Assembly: GCF_910596095.1 (NCBI RefSeq)
Contig: NC_056540.1
Coordinates: forward strand, 26,170,501 to 26,234,500
DNA: 64,000 nt
Direction of reading: 5' to 3'
Source of the DNA: Thunnus maccoyii
Taxonomy: Eukaryota; Chordata; Actinopteri; Scombriformes; Scombridae
Positions within the stretch are counted from its first letter, which is position 1. Every line of letters begins with the position of its first letter. The position numbers were made by a program, and so were the translations under genes. Under the pieces are notes generated by a model. The model worked only from the letters and a program-made list of their open reading frames with translations, was not told the origin of the DNA and did not search any database. Below, piece after piece: positions 1-31,800 of the stretch.

Positions 1-3000
1 TGTGTGGTGTGTATGTAGGCTTTATGTGTAGCTGTAGATAAAACGGAGACTCTCACCATAGCTTAGAGTAACTATAGCTCGCTTCTACCACAGAGTGACG
101 GTATAATTCCAAACACAAAGCAGCTAACTAGTGCTTGTGGGATTAGATACAAGTTTTTTTTGTTTTTTCTATTTGTTTTTTTTGTCCCAAAACTACAAGT
201 TTACAGGATAGTAACACACGCAGCTGAGTAACAGCAAGCAGGCAATAGGAATGTTAACGTTGTCCTTGTGTTGTAAGCAGCTATGCCCCAAGTCTGTGGG
301 CTCAAAATAGGGCCAAATATATTGTAGCTGTGTACCACATATCTGAATGTGTGACAACATTTTGTATGAATACATTCAAATGTGTGAATGTGTAAAAATA
401 TCTGAACAAATAGATTTAATTTTCAAATCTATAAGGAGATCTGTGGCTGTGCATGACATTTTGTGAACAAAGGACAAAGGAAAAAGATTTGTAAAAATAA
501 TTTCCAGAGTGTGAGTGCATGAAGAAGAAGTTTTGCAGGTACACTTCTATCTGTTTGTGGGTGAAAAAAGTTCAGAACTCAATTGTATGTGTGAATCCCA
601 AGTTTATAGCCACAAATCAAATGTGGGACAACAGTACTCGTACTCGTAGGTTTGATTCATAGTTGTAAACTTGGGATTCACACATAAAACTGAGTTCTCT
701 GTAAACCAGATGTGTAGCTGCAAACTTTTTTTTTAAACTCCAAACCTTTGATATGTATCTGCAAACCTGTCTGCAAATTTTCTTTATGCATTCATACATT
801 AGAGATTATTTGTGCAAATCTTTTTCATTTGTTCACAGAATGTCATGCTACAGATCCCATTATGGATTCAAAAATTAAATCTATTTAATATCTATTCAAT
901 TTATCATATTTTTTTTACACATTCACACATTTGAGTGCATTCATACAAAATGTTTTCACACATACAGGTATGGTGATACACGGCTACAATACTTATGACC
1001 CTATTTTGTTTCTATACAAATCCATATTTAACGGTAAATTAGAAAAAAAGCAAAAAAGATTACTTTCCTGCTGCTTCACCTTTGCAAATTATCAACATGC
1101 CATGCTGTTGTGAAAATGTCATTCATAGCCTACAATAGCCTAAATAAACTTTGGGAGCACCTAGATTGCCTTTACTCAAAAAGGAAATGCTTTGGACCTG
1201 TGTTGTTCAATGCATTATCATGAATTAACCGTTCACATGAGCTTTCATATAAACAAGGACCAATTCACGTGAACTTTCAAAATGAGTGTGTTGACTGGCT
1301 GGTTGCCTGTGCATGCCGAATAGGTTTTGCCTATGGGTGTAAGCATCTAATTTTAGTGGTTGCAATGAACACTGTATGCACTTAATTTGTGTAACAGTGT
1401 CCTCTATGATTGGATCAAAATGTAAATATTTTTCCTGTTTTATGTTTGCTTCTTTATTTTACCCAATGTTTTAGAGTGGATGGGAATGATTGAAACGTCT
1501 TTTTACAGTAAGTGTTGCAATATAGAGGTATTTGCAGCAATACAGTGATTTGTGTCTTAAGAAGAATGTGAGAGGGGGATAAAGTGGGGGGAGCAATGGC
1601 TCCTTGGACCCCCTACATCCGGGGCCCTTGGGCCCAATTTCATCTTTTCTTAAAGGCTGATCTACTGCTGTTTAGACTGATGCCCCAACCTATCTGTTAG
1701 CCCTAATGGAGACCAATATATAGATAAGTGTGTCTTGCCAGGAAAATCAATATCGATGTGGCCCATGATGGTTTTTGAGTTAAAGTGCTTTGTTTTCTGC
1801 CATTGCTTCGAAACAAAGAGGCTATGGGTCCTTCTATTAACAATTCTCAGTCAACCTTGAGACAGACAGAAATAGAAATAGAAATAGACAGACGGGGTGT
1901 AGTGGTGGTGGAGGAGGGTGGCAGCATCGGTACCAACATCACTAGAGCGTTAGATTTGGTTGAGGATAGAAAAGCATCATCAATGGAGCACACGCAAGAG
2001 CTTTGAAGAAGAGTGTGATGGGGTGTAACGAGACAGAGATGGGCTATGAATGACCAAAATAATCTTTCATCTTTCTTCTTTATCATAAGAAAATAATGTT
2101 ATTGGAAAAGTGTATTTTGCAAAGAAAATTTGATGAGAAAGAAGAACTTCAACAGTTAAGTAAGGATTACAGTTTTTGTGTATCCAGTAAAGTTGATGGA
2201 GTTGGTAACACAACACATTTTTTGTGAATATAGTTTTATTGATGGAAATAAAAACAAGCTTCATCTCGCAATTTTGCAATTCCAGTTATAGTCCATAGCT
2301 GCTGAAAAGATATATAATCAAAGTCATATACAGTTTGAAGAAGAATACTGGAAGGGGGTTGTGTCTTCCTAATAAATATTACCTGTGTTTTGCTTGTTTA
2401 TATTTAAAAAAAAAAAGAAGAAAGAAATCCAACTCATACAAAGAAATGAAACAGAAATTAATAGCAAGAAACCGATACCTTCCCTTTGCAAGACAAACAA
2501 TCCAAATCAATCAGTCAGCTATCCAGTTCAGTTTACCCTCATTTTATTTCTAACATTATAGATCTAAGTAGCGCTCTGACACAATGAAACATAGATCTTT
2601 GTATAAAAATAAATATAGTATAACTTTGCAAACTATATCACAGTTGTCAGGTGAGTTATGCACTGCTGTGCTTGGCTAAATATTACCATGGTGATGCCTA
2701 TTGTAGTGCATTTTCTATGTTTATGCTGTTTATATGACATTTGATTGATTTGAGGTGATTGGTAAGATGAGCATCAAACTGTTTACTCAGCATGATGCAG
2801 AATTGGAAGCTAATGTTGAATATTAGTTATTTGCTGAAATACTTTAAAAAAGGGCTAACACACAGTCACTCCACAAAGCTCGTTCTTAAAGGTCAAAATA
2901 CAAGACTCTGAAAAGAACCTCTGCCATACAATTACTCCATGAAGTGTACACATGGTAAACATGAAGTGATTTCTTTGTACCAAAATAAAACCAGCAGCAA

Positions 3001-4271
3001 AGCTGTTATTCTTCATTTTATGTTCTCCTGCACCAGATTAATCCAAGTAAGTTGTAGCCTAATAGTTGCCCAAAGTTTACTCAACAGAAGAAACGTGAAG
3101 ACATATTACTGCTCTAGCTAGAAACCTTTTTGATGCTTCGGTGAAATTTCTCCTCAAACAGCATTTATACCATTTGATGTGAGGAATGAAATCCTTTTAG
3201 GGATGGTGACCAACCTCAATTACTCAGTGTTTGGTGAAATACATATAAATTTTCCAAAACACCCTGTGGAAAAACACCCTAAACAAAGAACATTTTTGTG
3301 ACTAAAACATACAAAACTCAGATAAATGTGAATTGAATTCATGGTAGCTATGCTAGATTGATGCGGTTAAATGCAAACAAATTTAGTTGTTCTAAGATGG
3401 TTCATGACGACTTAATGACAGAAGTACTCATTTTCCAGTTCCTTTACAAAAGCAAGCAGTGGAAGCACTTTTTCACTTAAAATTGTGAGCAGATTTCATT
3501 GTCTGTGGTGTTCACTTGTTAGTCAGTATGTGTTTGTGATTGTTTTGGTTTTTTTTGGGAGTACAAATCCTCACAATGTAGAGTATTGGCTGCAGTAATG
3601 CAAGGTGGAGTTTCATTCCAAATGCTAAATTTTGGAAAATGGGTTGGATTATAAAACATTTTATCAGATTCAGAGTTTTCCCTAAAGAATGAGACATTAA
3701 TGCTGCATTGCACTCTTATTATACCATCTTGCCACTTACAAAATACACTTTTCAGAAACTGATGGCTCCATCATGCTCAAGAATTGGAGGGTTGGGGACT
3801 TATATTGATAATCTACAATGTTTGCATTTTAATTTTTTAAAGTCTCCTTTGTTCTTGGATTGCTTTTGGCGTCAATAGTTTGACTTTGTGTAGATGGCAT
3901 GCTTTTCTTTTGTGTTCAGTTGTGTGGTCATCCTAACTAGCTCTATCTTGTAATATAAATTACTTCCAATGCACCAAATTATATATTCTGGATAATATTA
4001 CTAGAAACCTGGGTTTACAAGATCTCCCATGAACCGACCAGGGCCTCATTAGTGTTGGTGTGAATTCTACAGTTGGGAGTAGCAATCCTGATTTTGTATA
4101 TATAAAAATGCCACAAATTACTTTTAGGACGGTAACAGCTTCAGTGACTTTTCTTCCATTTGTGAAATATTGTACTTTGGAATGAAACTCTTAATTTGCA
4201 GTTTGTAATTCAGCCAGATGTTACATCATGTGCGTGTTTAACTGTACAGCTGTGTCGGTCTGTTAGGCGAG
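1..4271. other. egf 3' UTR and 3' flank
   Basis: No coding exon seen. Holds the foldback palindrome (304-1007) and a purine-rich AGAAAT tract (about 1861-1890). The egf 3' UTR must begin at 4271. Candidate minus-strand AATAAA signals are at 2543-2548 and 2235-2240, but nothing in the sequence decides between them. Open frames here are short and without homology. Confidence 0.5.
304..1007. repeat. Long imperfect foldback palindrome (probable palindromic MITE)
   Basis: The left arm (304 to about 622) and right arm (about 651 to 1007) are reverse complements with scattered mismatches and small indels. Examples: ACATTTTGTATGAATAC on the left against GTGCATTCATACAAAATGT on the right, and TGTGTGAATCCCAAGTTTA at 590-606 against TAAACTTGGGATTCACACA at 665-683. 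The loop is about 28 bp and contains TACTCG repeats. Similarity stops outside AAAATAGGG/CCCTATTTT. No gene is inside. It resembles non-autonomous foldback DNA elements; I cannot name the family and see no clear target-site duplication. Confidence 0.8.
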
Positions 4272-22991
<18,720 letters not shown>

Positions 22992-25056
22992 AATCCTGCG
23001 TCCGTCCTTTCCGTGGGAGCTGCACTTGCTCACTTTTTCTCAGGCATTCCCACTAACAGTACTGGCATACAAGAATTCCCCCAAATAAGTAACATTCGCT
23101 TATGGACTGTTGGCATCCTTGTCCAAGACTCAAACCTAGAGAGACAGTGGAGCTTTACATACCAGGAGATATCACGCCAGAGAGAGATGCAAAAACCCAA
23201 TGAAAAGATGGAGAATGCAGAATGAAGAGGGTAATACTGCCAGACCAGTGTTCAAAAAAAAAAAAAAAAAAATACTGTGTGTGGGATCCTGCTCACTCCC
23301 TACTTTGGCCCCCAGGCTGCCAGTCTGTTTTGGAAGCAAAGATTGAAATTCCTGACACCCCCTTGGTAAATTTTGCACATGCTAGACCAGCATTGGAGCA
23401 GAATCTTCTTTAAGATGCAGTCAGTGTCCCAAGCAGAATGTGGAATATGCAAGAAATGAGGCTGGGCTGAAGAAAGGTTCCACACAATAACAACATCTTA
23501 CCCTTACTCCACCCCCTGACCCATGCCCTTTCTCTATGTGGATGGATGTGTGTGTGTTTTTAGAGAGAGATTTTGTGGCTGAGAGAGAGAGAGGGAGAGA
23601 TGGGGGAATGGGTATTACATTTATAGCTATTTGACCACACATAGATATTTTATTTATTTATTTATTTTTGATAACTAAATTGACCTTTGGTACGTTTTTT
23701 TTAAAAACTAAAACACCATTCATAAATGAAATGTACATACAGTACAAGTATAATTTACACATGCCACACACACAATAGACACTCTGTTTGTTTTGTGTCC
23801 TGTGTGTGTGAATGAGAAGGCAGTGTGTCACACTGTCTCCTGTAGAAGTTCATCTGGCTTCCTGAGGGAATCGTCAGAATGAGTAATTTATAGAGAACGG
23901 AGGAGGGGTGCAGCAGATTATCCCTAAATTGTTTGTCCTCTTTTTACCCAGAGAACAACTAACAAATGGCAGGAACCAAAACCTCTATTCATACCCTCCA
24001 TGACTAGGATATTGTCAGCAACGGCATCACCAGTAACCTTATAGAGGAGCAATGGATGATTTACACGGCTGAGAAAGTTGCCTTGTCTCCAGACTAATGT
24101 TAGCAGTCTGAAGGGCACTGACCTTTTCCCACGATTTTCCCTCTGGCAGATAATGAAAATGGTAATGTCTATAATTTCTTCAGGTGACTAGTGCACTGCA
24201 TGACAATCACACATGGGTTTGAATCATCAGGTAGAGTGTGGATGATCCAGTCATATTAAATGCCACCTCACGTCATCCCTTTTGCAAGACAAAAAAATTT
24301 CAGTACTTAATTCCAGCTGGGTGACTCACTTCAAGCAGTTACAATGAAAATCGCTTGTTTAACTCTTTGTTTCGTACCGGCAAAATCATCACTCATATTG
24401 ACATTTCATATATAAATACTGTATATACTTTTCATTACATGCTCTAAAATCTGTAATGTCATTATTACAGTACATCATTATGAAATGGCAGAATGTGGCA
24501 AAACACTTAACACGTGACAGGACTTGAGATATACTGACCAGGTCACACGTGAACGCAGATTTTCAGTAAAAGTATCACTTTTGCTACATTCTGCTGTCAA
24601 CAACATCAAATAGCTTCAAATATTTGACATTAGGTTATCTTTGCTCTGATTTGAGTATGTGGAAAGTATTTATTGTACTGACTTATCAAGTTACTGCTGT
24701 TTTGTGCTTGACCTCTATCTGAAAGGGCTATGGATAACATTAAGTTAGAAATAAATCCACCTTATTAGGATTTATTAGGATTATAACACCTTTTACTGTG
24801 ATTTCATTTGTGGTTTCACAACCATACCACAACAGTCTTTGAGGGATATCTTTTTCTGGCCTTGTTTCCACTGGACTGCTATTATGGTACCAGTAATGGT
24901 TGCCAGGAGATTTGTGATGCAACTGTAAAGCCTCTAGACTAGTGATATATCTCACTTCCAGTCCAGTTGACTCCTGTCAGGATTTGCTCTCATGGACCAC
25001 AGCCCAGTGGCACAATTAAAGACCATATCTGCCTATATCAGTCTGTTAATTGATAT

Positions 25057-25064
25057 ATTGTTTG
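25057..25064. repeat. Left target-site duplication ATTGTTTG
   Basis: An 8 bp direct repeat immediately outside the left terminal inverted repeat of the hAT-type element. The identical copy is at 26026-26033. Confidence 0.92.
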
Positions 25065-26025
25065 TAGGGATGCACGATATTGGATTTTTTGCCGAAATCT
25101 GATATGCCAATATTTCCAACTCATTGTGGCCGATTGCTGATGCCGATACCGATATATGCACTTTTTTTCCAGCTGGCTGAGGAGACTATTATGCACGCAA
25201 GCATAGATTGTACAAAGTAGGATCAAGAAAGACAATATATGAAGGAAGAACTTAGGAAGACTAGAGTTCAGGACCTCAGCGTTAAAACTTTAATGAACAT
25301 ACCAAGTAGGTGGAGCAGTAAAGTTTTCTTTGAGTTTATTAATCCATTACAGGATCAATGTGTAGGATTTAATCTCTGGTCCACACTCCGGAGCAGAAGG
25401 TGGCAGTAATGCACCTAATATGTTGGTTGCCAACTGATGTTTTAAATCAAAAAGGAGAAGTTTTTTTTTCCGAACAGAGTGGTACATCCTGTCAGCCGAA
25501 GTGTTTCCTATCTGTGCAGCTTAACATAGCAGTTCCTTGATGGACTGTTTCATCCTGACGGTCCCGGTGCTTCTTCTGCAGGCTCCCGCTGCATCTTCCC
25601 ACTTTAACCTGAATGACAAACCATTGGATCCAAATGGAGAGCCGGGCCTAACCTTAGCTGAGAAGCTAGCAGAGCGTTAGCCACAGCATGACCAGAGGGA
25701 AGCACAGCCAGCTAGCCTCCAGCTAGCCTCCCAGCTAACGTTAGCCCCGGCTCTCCATGTGGAGCACCGAGCCCCGGTTTGTGATTCAGGTTAAAGTGGG
25801 AGAAAGCAGCTGATCTGACGGGCGGCTGAGTGAAGTGGAGCCTGCGGAGGAAGCACCTGGACTGTCCGGGTGACACAGTCCGTCGAGGGAAGCACAATCA
25901 GGCGGCGTTGGAGAAGGCGACATGTCGGCCTCTCATAATCGGCAGAATTCGCTGATGCCGATATTTCATTTTCAAGCTTTTATCGGCCGATACCTATGAT
26001 GTGCTGATAATATCGTGCATCCCTA
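25065..26025. mobile_element. Non-autonomous hAT-type DNA transposon, 961 bp
   Basis: Perfect 17 bp terminal inverted repeats: TAGGGATGCACGATATT at 25065-25081 and its complement at 26009-26025. The element is flanked by a perfect 8 bp target-site duplication, ATTGTTTG (25057-25064 and 26026-26033), the length made by hAT transposases. Subterminal ATCGGC/GCCGAT motifs recur at both ends. The interior has no transposase and includes a second inverted repeat (arms about 25555-25660 and 25735-25870, sharing CCCACTTTAACCTGAAT). It sits between egf and lrit3. The intact ends and duplication suggest a fairly recent insertion. Confidence 0.93.
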
Positions 26026-26033
26026 ATTGTTTG
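26026..26033. repeat. Right target-site duplication ATTGTTTG
   Basis: An 8 bp direct repeat immediately outside the right terminal inverted repeat of the hAT-type element, identical to 25057-25064. Confidence 0.92.
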
Positions 26034-27725
26034 GTCTTTCCTCTGGCCCACTTGCCTCAGTGAAGTATGTAGCCTACCTATCAATCTATCTGTGTTTCTC
26101 TCTGTCTGCCCATTCATAGTTTATCTATCATTAATAGCCCAGCCCATCTTTGTCTACCATCCATTCAGTCTGTTTGTTAAAACAACCTGGCTGTTGCCAT
26201 GATAACAGCACAGCTGGCATTAGAGATTACTTAGTGCTGCAGGCACATACAGCTGGTGGCTCAGAAGTATCCATGGGAACTGTTTCCCAGGTCCACCCAT
26301 CATCTTATCAGGATTTACAGCAATGCCTATTCAGATGTTTAGAAAGCATGACAACTGTGAACCATTGATTGTCAAGATGAACATGACTGCTCTTATTTAT
26401 AACTGAGTGAGCACACCTGATACATCTATATACATTTCACTATTCACTTATATTCATAAATGACACTGATCATACTTGTACCATTAGGAACCTCTATATT
26501 TTGCTCCTACATGAAGTGTTGTGTTTGATTCACAATAAAAGACATGCTCATTTTTTAGAGACTTTTCTCACCTCATTCCATGAGCCAGCATCACACACAT
26601 GGACATGGATGTGATGCACACACTAAGATGGTATATGATGAGGATAGGATGATGATGAAGTACAGTGTGCCCTGTAATACAAGGATTTAGATTTAGTTTC
26701 ACCAGTTGAAACCAAGAAAGGAGACATATACTGTTGCCAATAGTAAACTCTGAGAAATTATGAATATGATGCAAGAAAATTCAGAATAACATGAATTTTA
26801 GGTGTCCATGTAGAATTTTACTGTGCCAGAGAGGGAGGTGTTTCCTCTTAGTCAATTTCTGGCATCAAAATGAGTATTTATTTATGAATTTATTTATGTT
26901 GTATGATTGCTGGTACAAAGTTGCAGCCGAACAGTGAAGTGGATTTTAGTGGCTATCTATTAGATACATAATACAACTACAAATAAAAACACTTAAAACA
27001 ATTAGACAGGCATACTTGTTTAAAGTGTTGAAAAATTGTATTTTTTATGTGGGAACAATATGCAACTATATACTTGGTACAACACAAGTACACAAAACAA
27101 ATGGAATTCAACAATTGTTCAGTTTAATAAAAACAAATGTACAACTTCATTTATAGACAAATATATACATATAATCATAGAAACTGGCAATATTGTATAT
27201 GGGTCACATATTCTATCAAACACATTGACAGTACTTTCTGGTCCGGTAAGGCAACAATCAGCTTGATGCTTGAAGCAACAATGATGTTGTATATGTGATG
27301 GGAAGTGGATAATCGGTCTTCTTTTGCACCACCACATAATATTCATATCTGACATGTAAACTTTGGCATTGAATATAACATAAAACACCACACACAGTTA
27401 ACTGACAGGCTCTTTGTATGGTACTATTTATAAGTTATATAAGTCCAACAAAGGTGCTGGGCTGTAGTGACAACCATTCAAAGGTCTTTATCAAATATAA
27501 GGCTCCAAAATAAATAAGGTCATGAATGAAAATATTGCAGTCATTGACTGATCTGTTCTTTTGAACACCCAAACAACCCCCGGGAATGTTTTCATGTTAA
27601 CTATGCTTTTCTAAATCATTGTATTAATCTTTATACATTGTTGGTGGTGAATGCAGAATAGATGTGTTTAACCATTACATCACAGGAAATTATCACATTA
27701 CAGCCCCTCAGATGTGAAAATTTAA

Positions 27726-27747
27726 AATATATATATATATATATATA
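27726..27747. repeat. (AT)n microsatellite
   Basis: About eleven AT units, 3' of the lrit3 stop and probably within its 3' UTR. Confidence 0.93.
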
Positions 27748-27862
27748 AAGATTTATAAATGATTTCATAGTCAATAGTTTATCAGTGTCATAAAAGGCAT
27801 ATAAAGAGTATTTGATATAAAGGGGTACTAGGATGGCGTTTGGGCACCATGGATTCCTGGCA

Positions 27863-28896
27863 TCAGCAGAGATACTCAGACCGGGAACTGTCACTCTTAT
27901 AGGTCATCTGGGAGTCAATGCTTGACCTGGAGCACAAGAGCATTCGCTCTGATTCATGGGTTGGTCTCCTTGCCCAAAGCTCAGTTGGGTGAGAGGTCAA
28001 AGTCCTTTGTTTCATTGAAATAGTCTCAAACTTGACATAGCTCTCTTTTTCAAGCTCCTCTTCATCCAAAGCTGTGCTATGCCCTTTGCAGTAGAGAGCG
28101 AGAATCTTGTAGAGCAACAGGGCAATAAGAGGCAAAACCAAAGCACAGGCAATACCGCTTATGATCATGAAAAGCTGGTTCTGCCCAGTGTCCTCAACAT
28201 TGTCCAGAGTGTAGAAGTCAATGCAAGGATCTTTTCCAGCCGCACTACCCTTTGCTATGAGGCAAACTGAGTACCTCATCCCAGACGATAGTCCCTCTAG
28301 CAGCACTTTGCCACTGCCAGCATTAGTCTCCACTGTACTTTTGCTGTCATCCTCACCGTAAGGTGAATATACGACTGTGAGTGGGGATTCATTTGGTACC
28401 CCATCTGCTGTCCAGAGCAACACTGCACTGTCAGATGTTTCTTCTACAATCTTTAGGTCTTTGACAGACTCTGAGACATCGTTTTTCTTGCTCTTTTCAT
28501 CTGCTGCAAGCTTTCTCCCATTACCTCCTTGGTGGATCTTTGCAGGTTTGAGGGAACCTCTCTGTAGACCGTTGCTAGGGGTAGTTTTTGGTTTCTTGGT
28601 GACAGCAGATAGTGTTGTTGGTGATCTTGGAAGGATTGTGGATGTGACAAGGAGTGTGTTGGGAATGTCCGTTGGGGGAGTAAATGTTGTGAATTGGCTG
28701 GTTGGTCCAGTTCCAATGCTAGGCTTCAGTGGAGGGATGGTGGTACTGATGGTACCAGCAACCGAGACGGAAATGGTGGCTTCTGCGCTGCCGGCAACAT
28801 TCTTAGCTTTGCAACTATAGTTCCCAGCATCCTTGTACAGTATTCCATGCAAGCTCATGATGGACCATCTGATGCCATCCCCAGGTGACTCCTGGA
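27863..28896 (-). CDS. lrit3: lrit3 exon 4: Ig second half, FNIII, transmembrane helix, tail
   Basis: Large last coding exon, residues 297-640. Contains DGIRWSIMSL and YKDAGNYSCKAKNVAG (Ig strands), a Thr/Pro/Ser-rich linker, an FNIII-like segment (SDSAVLLWTADG, SGMRYSVCLIAKG) and the helix IISGIACALVLPLIALLLY. The tail holds RPTHESERMLLCSRSS and the C-terminus SEYLC. The stop TGA is at 27863-27865. Confidence 0.94.
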
Positions 28897-31800
28897 CTAG
28901 AGAGTGAAACAAGAACACAAAAGTAAATATGGATCAAGTCTCACAAACCTTGCACTGCTCTGCATGTTTTCAAATGGATTATGATCCTGTGGCACTATCA
29001 CCGCAGACCTCAATGCTACCTACATATCAGGCAATAAAAATCTACACATTACAGATAAGCTACTGAGATAGCAAATCCCAGTTAATTTAAAAATAACACT
29101 TTGCTTTGAAAATTTCCTAGAATGTTCAAAAGCCTGCATATTATACCTGTGTTGTTGACAGGTGAGCCATCTGTCTTCGCCCAGTAGAGAGTTGGTGTTG
29201 GGTATCCTGTGGCATCACATCGCAGGAGAACATTACTGCCCAAAGGAGATGTGATCTTGGTTGCAGAAGTCATGACTGACGGCTTTACACAATTCTCAAG
29301 TTCAGCACGCTGAAAAAGGACACCAGCCAGATTCTCTGGTCCACTGCAGGTCAGGAATAGGTCCATGAAAACCACTGGTGTGTTGGTCATTTTGGATATC
29401 TCAATCAGTTTAGAGATTTTACAGTCACAGAACCAGGGATTATCTTGGAGGCCTGTGGATGAAAAGATGAGGCTTGAGAATTATGAGAATTGTGATTATT
29501 GCTATCTATTTAAATGTTTTGTCGATCATAATGGGATGGTTTTTAGTTTTAGCAACAATAGAAGTGAAGTGAAGACACGTAACAAAGCTCAGAGGTTGGA
29601 GTGGGAGCCAAATACATACAATGAGTCAATGTAACTTTCAACACCTAATGTTTACTCTGAGGTCGGTTAATCACCATTGCAAATAGTAGGTCTGATTAGG
29701 TTGTAGGGAGTTCACAGTATCTTTTCAACCTGAATTAGCTTAGAAAATTCACATAAATGATGTACAGTAATGACAATGAAATTCAAAGGCTGTGGAAATG
29801 AACCTATGATATAGATATATACTCCCTTACAAATTGCTGTAAACACCTTCTGTACACAATAGGTAAGCACATGTACTTGTGCATATTAAAGCCCTTTAAC
29901 CAGATTAGTTTGTCTTAACAGAGGCAAAGCACCTAAGCTGGCTCTGGCCTTCCTCCAACTTGTTGCAACACACCATTTTCCATTAGCCTTTCTGTTAGCA
30001 TAAACATCACTAGATCACTAACAACTTTAGCACATTATAATCAAGGTGTCAAGATTGAAGTTTTAGGAAGTATTTGTAAAAAAAAAACTTTTCAAATTTG
30101 ATCACAAGCTGAAAGTAAAGTTGTCAGTTAAAATTATGTTAAATGTTTGAAAATGCATGTATTTATAACTTAGTTCTATTTATAACTTAGCTATATTATT
30201 TTATTTTTAATGTAGTGCACAATATCAAAATTTGACAAAGACATATGAGCTGGCAAATAGTCTTGAAATTATTTAACTTTTGTATAATTATACAAAAGAG
30301 TAAAGGTGACCATACTTCTTGCATAATATGAACACAAAACACTTCTAGGATACACTGAAAAAGTGCTTGTCTGTTTGTGCATGGACTGTTTTTTTCCTTA
30401 CAGCCTAATCCTGTTTCTCCTTCAGGTAAACCAGAGCACACAGCCAGCCTCTTTCGACATGGATAAGCTAGCTTGGCCTTATGTAGCCTATTAACAATAT
30501 CCCCCCACTGTCCATGCAACACAGATACAGTGAGCACACATTAAGTTACGTGTAAGTCAAGACTACATGTAGCAATAAAGATTATTTCAATAAAAATATA
30601 ACGGGAAGAATGAGGTTCTTAAAACGCTAAACATAGTAAGGATTAAATTAGCAAATTTAAACTGTTTTCCTGGGAAGGAAGTATCATGAATTAGACTATA
30701 AGAAATTGACTACTGGGTACAATATTTATTATTTCTGACACCCACAATGTTTTTCTGAAGTACCATGAAAAAGACAAGTGAACCTGTAACACCGGTACTG
30801 CCTGCTTTTGGGTGTTGTCAAATGTAAATGAAACAACCAACAGTAGGGATATTATAAAATATGATTGATCATTGGAAAGTAATTGTAAGTGCACTATATT
30901 GCATGTGCACATGAAATATAGTACAGTTACATTTACAATTTTGTTCTCTAATTTATTCCACTGAACTTGACCTTGGCTTGGATTGCCAAAAGACAATACA
31001 GGACAATAAATTAACAAAGCGCAGTAGACATCAACTCTGCCACTACTTAGAATAAGCTAATTTCATTATGTCGTGGCAGTCACCACCAAGGCAGATTTTA
31101 GTCAGAACAAGTCTGGCTAGATTAACAGGTGATGGAATGAGGTTCTTGATGTAATTATAAATTACACCAAATGTGTCCAGGCCTGGCCCTAATATCCTGT
31201 AAAACCAAACCTTTTCACCTTACCTATCACAACTTTCTGGGAGACATTTGTAGAGATCGGTGCTCCATTTAATGGGGGCCAGATGTCCATGAGATCAGAG
31301 GGCAGGGTGGCTAATTTGTTGCTGGATAGATCCAAATAGGTAATGTTGAGAAGGTAAGGGATAGCCTCAGTGGGAACGTTGGTGAGTCTGTTGTTGTGTA
31401 GATCCAGTGTCCTCAGCCTGGGCATCTCTTTTAGAGACTCCCATGGGAACATGGAGATCATATTTCCATCCAGCCTCAGCTCATGGAGCACTTTGAGGTT
31501 GTAGAAACTTCCACTATCCACTGACGTTATGGAATTGTAAGTAATCCACAGATATCGTAGCTCCACCAGGTAGTAAAAGGCTTCTGTTGGGATTCGCCGT
31601 ACAGCAGTTTTCTCAACACGAAGTTTTACTGTGTCCACAGGGACGTTGACAGGAATATCAGACATGTCTGGGTCATTGCAGAGCACAGATCTGAGAATGA
31701 AATATAATATAATAATATTTCAACATATTCTATGGCCAGATCACAACACTGTTTTACAAAGGGTAACTGTAACACTTAAACCCATTTTCCAATGAGATAA

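Larger units (their letters stand above)
22992..27862. other. egf-lrit3 intergenic region, with the egf promoter and lrit3 3' UTR
   Basis: About 4.9 kb separates the egf ATG from the lrit3 stop on the same strand. It contains the egf 5' leader and promoter near 23000-23250 (no TATA box I can defend), an A run at 23255-23271, a GA/GT-rich stretch at 23540-23610, the hAT-type element (25065-26025) and the presumed lrit3 3' UTR just below 27862. No other gene is visible. Confidence 0.55.

Noticed and set aside
22992-23033. Upstream GTG start extending pro-EGF by 14 residues
   Set aside because: It is GTG, not ATG, and it would bury the signal peptide behind a charged leader. The ATG at 22991 begins a typical signal sequence.
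28377-28820. 147-residue plus-strand open frame
   Set aside because: It is the antisense shadow of lrit3 exon 4, with a hydrophobic repetitive composition and no start context or homology.
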